Part shown: piece after piece, positions 1-6,600 of the stretch
Layout: each line of letters starts with the position of its first letter
Position numbering within the stretch: position 1 is the first letter of the stretch
Assembly: GCA_902783995.1 (NCBI GenBank)
Contig: CACZTG010000220.1
Span: 1-8,410 of the forward strand
DNA: 8,410 nt
Reading direction: 5' to 3'
Origin: an uncultured Ruminococcus sp.
GTDB lineage: Bacteria; Bacillota_A; Clostridia; RUG12999
Position numbers and translations under genes: made by a program
The notes under the pieces: generated by a model
The model's database searches: none
Seen by the model: the letters and a program-made list of their open reading frames with translations, nothing else
Told to the model about the DNA's origin: nothing

Positions 1-1099
1 TAAGCGCTCCTTTCGCTTCCTTTAATACATTTATATTCATAAAAACAGCATATATTCCATCTGCGTCAATAACAAGGGGCTTATTTAACCCCCGTATTAT
101 TTTATGCACAAAGGCGACAGTTTGCTCATTTCTGCCAAGCCCCGGACCGATAGCCGCCGCGTCATATTCCTCTGCTTTTTTCAAAAAATCATCCGCGGCT
201 TTTTCATTAAAAAAGTCCTCACAGGGAAGCGGAAACGTCATCGCTTCCGTAAGTTTTATTTCCATAATTGCGTTTAAATTCTTCGGCACGGCAAGGCTCA
301 CAAGCCCCGCGCCGCCTCTGAGCGCGCCGGAAGCGCAAAGCGCAGCCGCCCCCGTATAGCCGACAGAGCCTGCCGCAATTAAAACCTTTCCGTTATCACC
401 CTTGTTTGAAAGGACGCTTCCGGCAGGTTTCCATTTTTTCATAAGTGCTTCGTCCGTAAGCTGTACGGCGGCGCACTCGTTTTTCGGCAGAGCTATATCT
501 CCTATTACAACCTTTCCCGCGTACTCGTATCCGCTGCCCGTATAAAGACCGATTTTGCCGTAGCCCATGCTTACGGTTAAATCAGCTTTCACTGCGTTGC
601 CGAGTACTTTTCCGCTGTCGGCATCAATTCCGCTCGGAACATCAACCGAAATGACGGGCTTTCCGCTTTCGTTTATGCAATCAATCACATCCGAAACATT
701 TTCCCTGACATTGCCTTTTATTCCTATACCGAGAAGGCAGTCAAAAATCAAATCAAAACCCGAAAAATCAGTGTTTCCGGTAAATTTCACACCCAGTTTT
801 TTAATAATATCAAGGTTCATCTTTGCGTTTTCGGTCAGCTTATCGGAATTAAAAAGCCCAAAAACCGTAACATCGACATTTTTAAGAAAAAGGTGCCTCG
901 CAATGGCAAAACCGTCTCCTCCGTTATTGCCTCCGCCGCAAACAACAACAATCTTTTTATCCTTAATATCAAAAAATGCTTCAGCCTCCCTGATGACGGA
1001 GACTGCCGCATTTTCCATAAGCAAAGCGGAAGGTATGCCAAAAAGTCCGGTTGCCTCTTTTTCTTCACGCTGCATATCAGCACACGATATAAGCTTCAT
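1..1099 (-). CDS. nnrDE: Bifunctional NAD(P)H-hydrate epimerase / ADP-dependent NAD(P)H-hydrate dehydratase, C-terminus cut by the window edge
   Basis: The product repairs hydrated NADH and NADPH: the N-terminal NnrE half epimerises R- and S-NAD(P)HX, and the C-terminal NnrD half dehydrates the S form using ADP. I translated 366 codons from 1099 to the left edge with no stop. The NnrE half shows VVVCGGGNNGGDGFAIARHL (about 51-70), the acidic FDCLLGIG segment (119-126) and SVDVPSGIDADSG (151-163). The NnrD half shows NKGDNGKVLIAAGS (232-244), RGGAGLVS (261-268), GPGLG (318-322) and PLVIDADG (341-348). The frame ends just before the expected TPHxGE motif, so roughly 130 residues are missing relative to a usual length near 500. 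The ATG at 1099 (MKLISCADMQ) fits the family N-terminus. An in-frame ATG at 1111 is possible, but GGAAAGG at 1113-1119 is only one base from it and 13 bases from 1099, so spacing does not settle the choice. It is the last visible gene of the operon. Confidence 0.95.
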   Translation of the reverse strand, partial: MKLISCADMQREEKEATGLFGIPSALLMENAAVSVIREAEAFFDIKDKKIVVVCGGGNNGGDGFAIARHLFLKNVDVTVFGLFNSDKLTENAKMNLDIIKKLGVKFTGNTDFSGFDLIFDCLLGIGIKGNVRENVSDVIDCINESGKPVISVDVPSGIDADSGKVLGNAVKADLTVSMGYGKIGLYTGSGYEYAGKVVIGDIALPKNECAAVQLTDEALMKKWKPAGSVLSNKGDNGKVLIAAGSVGYTGAAALCASGALRGGAGLVSLAVPKNLNAIMEIKLTEAMTFPLPCEDFFNEKAADDFLKKAEEYDAAAIGPGLGRNEQTVAFVHKIIRGLNKPLVIDADGIYAVFMNINVLKEAKGAL

Positions 1100-1144
1100 A
1101 TTTATAACCATGCCTTTCCGCAAATATTTTAAAAACCAACATCA

Positions 1145-1663
1145 TTATTCAAGAAAAGTATGACTCGGATTTGTTTTTTTCATCATTTTAAGCATACTTT
1201 CATTCGGCGTAAAAATAACCCTTGTAAGCTGCTCTTTTTCATGGTAAACAGCAAAAAAATCAATAACCTCCGAATCTCCCTTTGAAGCGTCTATTTTTTT
1301 CTGGATATTGCTTCTTTCATACTCATTTGCGTAATCAACCGTTGCGGGAGCGATAATTTCAACACATTTTAAATCAATGCTCGCAATACGTTTTCTGCGG
1401 CTTTTGCCTTTAATGACATCAATATCCATAACGCCTTCCGTTATGCAGTATTCAAATTCAAGATTTCGTGAACCGATTATAAAATGTACACCATACCAAA
1501 GCGCCGCAATCGCAAGCAAAACAAAAGTACCGTATATCGGCTGAAAAATAAACTGCAGCGCAATAAACGTTATGAACGCCGCGCAAATAACGGTAAGCAC
1601 GCTTATCGCTATATCGGCAGGGCCTCTCTTTCTCGCAACCATATATTCTGTGTAAAGTTCCAT
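1145..1663 (-). CDS. Two-helix membrane protein resembling DUF6106 family
   Basis: This 172-residue protein has no known function. It starts with a short polar stretch (MELYTEYMVARKRGPAD) and then two hydrophobic segments at about residues 17-40 and 45-63, predicted as a membrane hairpin. A cytosolic domain of about 105 residues follows, beginning NLEFEYCITEGVMDIDVIKGKSRRKRIASID. The pattern of 'EYxxTxGxxDIDxIxGxxxRKR' and a later VEIIAP stretch matches, from memory, the clostridial DUF6106 family, which looks like a small PH-like beta domain tethered to the membrane. The family name is recall, not a search result. The gene starts 18 bases after the rimI stop, and its Shine-Dalgarno AAAGGAAG lies in that gap. 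It ends 33-45 bases before nnrDE, so it is very likely co-transcribed with both neighbours. Confidence 0.85.
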   Translation of the reverse strand: MELYTEYMVARKRGPADIAISVLTVICAAFITFIALQFIFQPIYGTFVLLAIAALWYGVHFIIGSRNLEFEYCITEGVMDIDVIKGKSRRKRIASIDLKCVEIIAPATVDYANEYERSNIQKKIDASKGDSEVIDFFAVYHEKEQLTRVIFTPNESMLKMMKKTNPSHTFLE

Positions 1664-1681
1664 AATTCTTCTTCCTTTCTT

Positions 1682-2110
1682 TTACTGCCTTATCCTGTCC
1701 GAACTCATTAAAACAGCGTTTTCAACAGGAGCGCTGTAATAGTTTTTTCTTATGCAGTCCTCTTTAAACCCGATTTTTTTATAAAGAGCTATTGCGGCAG
1801 CGTTGCTCTCTCTGACTTCAAGTGTTATACGTTCACAGTGCTCCGCGGCTTCTTCAAAAAGCGCCGCCGCAATGCCTTTTCGCCTGAAAAGCGGCAAAAC
1901 GGCAACTCTTGTGATGTCAAGCTGACCGCATATAAGGTGACCGCCCAGATAACCGATGATTTTCCCTTTATGCTCCGCCGCGAAATACAGCGCTTGCGGC
2001 AGCTCCAGCTCGCGGCAAATCATATGTTCGTTCCAGCAGTCGCTGAAACATACTTTTTCAATTTCGGTGATTCCGGCAAGGTCGCGGGCTGTTATTTTTT
2101 TTATTTTCAT
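1682..2110 (-). CDS. rimI: Ribosomal protein-alanine N-acetyltransferase RimI (GNAT family)
   Basis: The 142-residue protein is a single GNAT domain of the length usual for RimI, which acetylates protein N-termini (ribosomal protein S18 in Escherichia coli) using acetyl-CoA. It has the N-terminal EKVCFSDCWNEHMICREL segment (18-35), motif A ITRVAVLPLFRRKGIAAALF (66-85) with the acetyl-CoA loop RRKGIA, and motif B LEVRESNAAAIALYKKIGF (97-115). Glu98 fits the expected catalytic base, and the tyrosines in KNYY (122-125) fit the expected general acid. The ATG overlaps the stop of the upstream Sua5 gene as ATGA, and no Shine-Dalgarno is visible before it (TTATAAAAAA precedes the ATG), so translation is probably coupled. 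In many bacteria rimI sits with t6A genes such as tsaB and tsaD, so its position next to tsaC is consistent. Other small GNAT substrates cannot be excluded. Confidence 0.93.
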   Translation of the reverse strand: MKIKKITARDLAGITEIEKVCFSDCWNEHMICRELELPQALYFAAEHKGKIIGYLGGHLICGQLDITRVAVLPLFRRKGIAAALFEEAAEHCERITLEVRESNAAAIALYKKIGFKEDCIRKNYYSAPVENAVLMSSDRIRQ

Positions 2111-3117
2111 TTTTTTATAACATTATAGCCTGCCGATTTATAAAGTCTGTTGCGGACGCTTTGACCGAGCTGGCTCATTTCGGGAGCTTCGCATAATATA
2201 ATTTCCGTACCGTATTTGTCAAACTCACGTAAATCCGCAAAAAGATTTTTTGCCATATCGGCGGCGTTATCTCCCCAATATTTTATGTTTTCACATTTGT
2301 ATTTTCTGCCGTTTTTACAATAAACCCCAAGCTTTTTACCCTTGTTTTTTTCAAGATATTCGTTTATTCTGCCTTCCGTGCCGTTTTCAAAAACAATAAC
2401 CTCAGCTTCGGGCGCGTAATGCTTATATTTCATTCCGGGGCATTTCGGAGCTTCATCTGCTTTTAAAGGCTCCAAAAGCCCTTTATCCATAACGCAGTCT
2501 TTTAAAACCTCTCGCAGCATATCAAGTGTTATGCCGCCCGGACGAAGCACCGCCGGTACTTTCCCCGTAAGGTCAACAACCGTTGATTCAATACCTATTT
2601 GGCAAGCGCCGCCGTCAATTATCATAGGTATTTTGCCGTCCATATCCTGCGAGACATCATATGCGGTTGTGGGACTCGGTTTGCCTGAAATATTCGCGCT
2701 AGGCGCGGCAACAGGTACGTTTGCCGCAACAATCAGCTTTCTCGCGATTTCGTTTGACGGCATTCTCACGGCAACGGTTTCAAGCCCGCCGGTCACACAA
2801 TAAGGCACAGCTTTTTTTTTGGGCAAAACAACTGTCAGCGGTCCCGGCCAGAAATGCCTTGCCAGCTTTACCGCTTCATCATTTAAAAAAGCGATTTCCT
2901 CTGCCTGTTCCATAGCGGCTATATGTAAAATAAGCGGATTATCCGAAGGTCTGCCTTTTGCCTCAAATATGCTCTTTACGGCATTTTCATCAAAACCGTT
3001 CGCGCCCAGCCCATAAACCGTTTCGGTGGGAAAAGCGACAAGCCCTCCGTTTTTTATTATTTCACCTGCCGACAATATGCCGTTTTCATCATCGCCGTTT
3101 ATGTGCTTTGTTATCAA
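2107..3117 (-). CDS. tsaC: L-threonylcarbamoyladenylate synthase, Sua5/YwlC type
   Basis: This enzyme makes threonylcarbamoyl-AMP from threonine, bicarbonate and ATP, the first step of tRNA t6A37 synthesis in the cytoplasm. With the chosen start it has 336 residues, typical of the two-domain Sua5 form. The YrdC domain carries GGLVAFPTETVYGLGANG (24-41), KGRPSDNPL (54-62), FWPGPLTVVLP (89-99), VAVRMP (115-120), APSANISGKPSPT (138-150) and STVVDL (178-183). The linker CPGMKYKHYAPE (226-237) leads into the Sua5 C-terminal domain. The reading frame stays open to 3183, but the likely start is TTG at 3117 (MITKHINGDDEN): GGAAGG at 3125-3130 is placed 7 bases before it, no in-frame ATG or GTG is better placed, and the extra residues would read through the predicted promoter. 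The last codons overlap rimI by 4 bases. It is the first gene of the operon. Confidence 0.95.
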   Translation of the reverse strand: MITKHINGDDENGILSAGEIIKNGGLVAFPTETVYGLGANGFDENAVKSIFEAKGRPSDNPLILHIAAMEQAEEIAFLNDEAVKLARHFWPGPLTVVLPKKKAVPYCVTGGLETVAVRMPSNEIARKLIVAANVPVAAPSANISGKPSPTTAYDVSQDMDGKIPMIIDGGACQIGIESTVVDLTGKVPAVLRPGGITLDMLREVLKDCVMDKGLLEPLKADEAPKCPGMKYKHYAPEAEVIVFENGTEGRINEYLEKNKGKKLGVYCKNGRKYKCENIKYWGDNAADMAKNLFADLREFDKYGTEIILCEAPEMSQLGQSVRNRLYKSAGYNVIKK

Positions 3118-3124
3118 AACAACA

Positions 3125-3130
3125 CCTTCC
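3125..3130 (-). promoter_or_regulatory. Ribosome binding site fixing the TTG start of tsaC
   Basis: GGAAGG on the minus strand lies 7 bases upstream of the TTG at 3115-3117. This is ideal spacing for a Firmicute Shine-Dalgarno, and no comparable site precedes the longer reading frame's TTG at 3183. Confidence 0.8.
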
Positions 3131-3154
3131 GCAAAAAATAATCTTTCATTATAT

Positions 3155-3183
3155 ATTTTATCATAAAAAAATAAAAAATGCAA
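3155..3183 (-). promoter_or_regulatory. Predicted sigma-A promoter of the tsaC-rimI-nnrDE operon
   Basis: On the minus strand, TTGCAT (3178-3183) is followed after 17 bases by TAAAAT (3155-3160). Transcription would begin near 3148, leaving a leader of about 30 bases that holds the GGAAGG site. A perfect TATAAT also lies at 3148-3153, but its matching -35 region (TTTTAT) is poor. The surroundings are very AT-rich, so the exact boxes are uncertain. Confidence 0.55.
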
Positions 3184-3250
3184 TAATATTTTTACAATAA
3201 AAAAATTTTAAGAATAAAAACAAAATAACTGTACAAAATAATAATAAATA

Positions 3251-3280
3251 ATGCGGTAAAATTTTTCCGCATAATATGCG
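3251..3280 (+). repeat. Overlapping palindromes upstream of the DUF378 gene
   Basis: ATGCGG (3251-3256) pairs with CCGCAT (3267-3272) across a 10-base A/T loop. The second arm overlaps another palindrome, CGCATA-A-TATGCG (3268-3280). The two hairpins cannot form together. The TGCG at 3277-3280 is also used by stem 1 of the pseudoknot predicted just downstream. It could be a nested operator or part of a switching leader RNA; the sequence alone does not decide between them. Confidence 0.5.
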
Positions 3281-3334
3281 TCTTACCTGCCCACAGATAA
3301 GGCGTAGGCCAAAAAATATTTGTGGGCAGAAAGG
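3277..3334 (+). promoter_or_regulatory. Candidate structured leader RNA (H-type pseudoknot) next to the DUF378 ribosome binding site
   Basis: Stem 1 pairs TGCGTCTTA (3277-3285) with TAAGGCGTA (3298-3306): 9 pairs, two of them G-U. The loop of stem 1 contains CTGCCCACA (3287-3295), a perfect 9-bp match to TGTGGGCAG (3321-3329). The result is an H-type pseudoknot whose third loop is A-rich (3307-3320, GGCC then AAAAAATATT). The second stem ends immediately before the AAAGG at 3330-3334, so folding could control ribosome access. Without stem 1, a simple hairpin of 3287-3299 with 3317-3329 is possible. I do not recognise a known riboswitch class. The pairing is seen in the sequence; the regulatory role is inferred. 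Confidence 0.45.
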
Positions 3335-3345
3335 CATATGAAAAA

Positions 3346-3555
3346 ATGGATGTTACAGCACTTGTTTTAGTTATCATAGGCGCGCTCAACTGGGGGTCTA
3401 TCGGAATTTTCGGCGTGGATGCGCTCGGAACTCTGCTTGGCGGACAGCTTTCCGTTTTAAGCCGTGTTGTATATACTGTCGTAGCTCTTGCCGGAATCTG
3501 GTGTATAACCCTTCTTTTCAGAGACAGAGAAACAACAGTCGGTCACAGAGTATGA
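3346..3555 (+). CDS. Small DUF378 (YuzA-like) membrane protein
   Basis: The predicted product has 69 residues and two hydrophobic helices: about 3-23 (VTALVLVIIGALNWGSIGIFG) and about 36-58 (SVLSRVVYTVVALAGIWCITLLF). The motif GALNWGSIGIFGVDALG followed by SRVVYTVVALAGI matches the DUF378 family, which is small and of unknown function. A short charged tail (RDRETTVGHRV) ends it. The frame is open from a GTG at 3322, but that codon lies inside a predicted stem. The ATG at 3346 gives the usual family N-terminus (MDVTALVLVIIG) and has AAAGG at 3330-3334 upstream, 11 bases away. The gene is alone on the plus strand, is preceded by an unusually structured leader, and is followed 17 bases later by a bidirectional terminator. 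No role can be assigned. Confidence 0.88.
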   Translation: MDVTALVLVIIGALNWGSIGIFGVDALGTLLGGQLSVLSRVVYTVVALAGIWCITLLFRDRETTVGHRV

Positions 3556-3568
3556 TATTCTCCACATA

Positions 3569-3613
3569 AAAGTCCCGCCCGTTAAAAGGTTTAACCTTAA
3601 CGGGCGGGATTTT
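3569..3613. terminator. Bidirectional rho-independent terminator between convergent genes
   Basis: TCCCGCCCGTTAA (3573-3585) pairs perfectly with TTAACGGGCGGGA (3597-3609) around an 11-base loop. The flanks AAAAG and TTTTA extend the symmetry. Reading plus, the stem is followed by TTTTATT and closes the DUF378 gene. Reading minus, it is followed by CTTTTATG and closes the large esterase gene, whose stop lies 57 bases before the stem. Confidence 0.9.
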
Positions 3614-3665
3614 ATTAATCCGCATAATACTGTGTGACTATATACGCCAGTTTGTAATTTTGTTT

Positions 3666-6600
3666 CTAATCAAGTGATGAATGCTGCGCGACAATTTCCC
3701 AGCCGTCCTTGCGGAAAGCCTTATATTGTCTCATTGCCGGAACAACATATCCTCTGAGTCTTATAAGCTCCGATACCGAAACAATTTTTATTCCTTTCGC
3801 CGCAATATTCGGAAGTGCGGTTTCAAGCGCCTCAGCGTTATATACGTTATCGTGAATAAGTATAATATTACCGTCCTCGGCATTATTTGTAATACCGTTT
3901 ATTCTCGACTCTATGCTCACGCCTCCCGAACCCGGAGCATTCCAGTCATTGCCGATATTATAGCCGTTCATAAGCGGTAAGGTTACAGCTTCAAATATAT
4001 CATCGCTTGTGTCGTTGCCGGGGGACCTGTATATTATCGGATATACGCCTACCGCTTCAAACACTTTGTTTTGCGCCATCTCAAAATGATTCTGAATACC
4101 CTCTTTGGTATCGGGAAGTAAAGTTGAATTACTGTGATTTCCTATTTCCGAGCCTTCCTCAAGCACTCTTTCAAGAAGCTCTCTGCTTGTTTCGACAATT
4201 CCGCTTGCGTTTTTCACATTAATTCCTATCGAGAAAAACGTTGCGTGCGCGTCATTTGCTTTAAGTACATCAAGAATAACTCCCGTTGAAGCTTCTTTGG
4301 GTCCGTCATCAATTGAAAGTGCCGCAATATTCGCAAGACCGTTATCGGCACCGAAAGTATATACGCCTCCCACGGATAATTCACCGTCAAAGTGTAAATC
4401 TATCGTATGTCCGTAATACGAAAGCTCATTTTCAAGTGTTATAATTCTTCCGTAATTTGCTGCCGGAACATTAACTGTTTTATATCCGTGCCCGTCAACC
4501 TGATAACTGAAGGTTTTTGCCTCGGACGCTGCGCCTATAACCGCAGCAAAGCCTGTTCCCGTAAAATCAAACGAAGCTTCGTCATTCGCTCCGAATACAA
4601 CAGATGAATCCGAGAGTACTATGCTCTGTTCTCCGGAATCAATCATAGAAGCATTTATCGCGTTTCCGGAATTATTAACCGGAGTTGTAAATGCGGAAGC
4701 GGAAACAAAAGCAATATTTGTCCACGGAGAACGTGAAACGGGATTTGCGGGTATGGTATGGTTCTCCGGAGTACCTTCCGGTACATAAACATCGTACAGA
4801 TAAGTCTTTAAATAATTACATATCTCCGTATTAACATTTTCCGCGCTTACTCCGTTTAAATCCAGGCAGCCAACGCCCGCTCCCTTATATGTTTCCGCAA
4901 TCTCGCTGTACGCCTCATACGCGCCCGAAGCCTGTCCTTTGTTTCTGAGAACAAAAACTATATCGGCACGCGGATTTTTTAAGTAAATACTTCTGACAAC
5001 AGCTTCTGCCTGACGCTTTATATCAAATTTTGACCATACCTTGTTTTCGGCATACGAAGCGGGGTCGCCGCCTGTTAAGTCAACAAAAACCGCATCGGGT
5101 GAAAAATTGTTGTAAATTTTATTTGCGGTAAGCGCCATCGCCGCAGTCGAAGCCCCATACATACCGCTGTTTTCCGATGTTACGCTTATACCGTCAAAAT
5201 TTGACGCAAGCCACGACGAAACAGCGCCCGAATATGACAGGCTCTCCGAATTGCCGCTTAAATAGCTTATGTTCAGCGCATTATCCGATAAAATTTTTCT
5301 TTTCGCGTTCGCAAGTACGGGATTTGTACTGTCAAAACCCTTTACCAACACATTCTCATGCGAGGTACTTATTTCAAGTCCCGACGTATTATCCCTGCAA
5401 ATCGCGTAAACATTCATATTTCCGCTGACAGCGCTGATATCTTCACTCCATCTTACAAAGGTATATCCTTGTTTGACAACATATCCTGCCGGCATTTCGG
5501 CAGCGTCCCCGTCGAGTACACTTACGCTGCCGAGAAACGTACTGTTATCCGTTCCGTAAAAATTGACCGTGTACCGGTTTTTGCCGAAATCGACGGGGCT
5601 TTCAAACTCTCCGAATGTTTTATACATATGCTTATATGTAACAATATCAAATAAACCGTCATTTTTTTTCTGCTGCGCGTATCCAAGCACTTCACGCATT
5701 ACTTCTTCCGGAAATTCCGTGAAATTATGAGCGTAAATTACAATCCAGTCTCTGTTTCTTATCATTCTGTCAATAATTGCCTTAATTTCATCCGCTGTTT
5801 TTCCGTTAAAAGAATCTCTCCTTTTGCGATACTGCTCCGAAACTCCGTAAAGGTCGGAATATTTGTAATATTTAGCGGTTATCGGCTCAACCGCTCTGCC
5901 GAAGGCTGTACTTGTATCTGAATTTGTTCCTCCCGACAGAATTATTCCGTTAACGTTAAAGCCTCTGTCCGTAAGCACATCGTAAGAGGTTTTAAAGTCG
6001 TTGTCAATTGTTTCCCACGATGTAGAGAAATTAAACTGTGAATGGGTTGCCGTATGTGAAAGAATCTCTCCTCCGCTTCCCTCAATTTCTTCAAGCACGC
6101 CGGGATTTCTGTCAATATACTTGGTAGGAATTGCCGCGCATACAGGAAATCCGTATTCACCGGTAGCTATATCAAACATCGGTTCAAGGTTATCATTGTT
6201 ATCATCAAAAACTATTGTCATATAACCCTTGTCATAAGGCTTCCATGTCATTGCATTTGTTTCGGCGGTCTGTACCGTGCCGTAATTGATAACAGGCTTT
6301 ACTCCTTCGGCGCTTGCGCTTAAATCTGTTTCAAGTGTTACGGAATATATCAAAGCCGTACTTGTGGCTGCCCCGTATGATTTAAAATGAATATAATTAT
6401 CATGGGCGTCCTGCGCAAACGGATTTGAGTCAACATACCGCTTTGATTCTTTAATACTCTTTCTTGTATTTGTTGTGCCGTCAATATCAACCGTTATAAC
6501 AGATTTATCAACAACGGTTATTGACGCCGTATATGTCTGTAAATAACCGTCTCCGGTTGTTGCCTGCGTAGGAAGCTCGTCCGAACCCATCAAAACCGTA

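Noticed and set aside
567..1163. A 198-codon plus-strand open frame opposite nnrDE
   Set aside because: It is fully antisense to NnrE, which shows all family motifs. The translation is low in complexity (many Ser, Phe, Pro) with no recognisable domain, and no Shine-Dalgarno supports it.
3338..3370. ATG at 3338 as a possible small leader peptide (MKKWMLQHLF)
   Set aside because: It is out of frame with DUF378, overlaps its start, and is too close to the AAAGG to have proper spacing. It may be coincidental.
3192..3389. A 65-codon minus-strand open frame across the spacer and DUF378 start
   Set aside because: It overlaps the well-supported DUF378 gene and the structured leader. The translation has no family features and has no independent support.
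3266..3629. Direct repeat TCCGCATAATA at 3266-3276 and 3619-3629 flanking the DUF378 gene, considered as a mobile-unit or attachment-site boundary
   Set aside because: Several 11-base repeats are expected by chance in 8.4 kb. There are no inverted termini, integrase or target duplication, and the second copy lies beyond the terminator.
5942..6225. Open frames on both strands within the first NodB domain region
   Set aside because: They are out-of-frame shadows of the esterase gene, which has continuous domain homology here.
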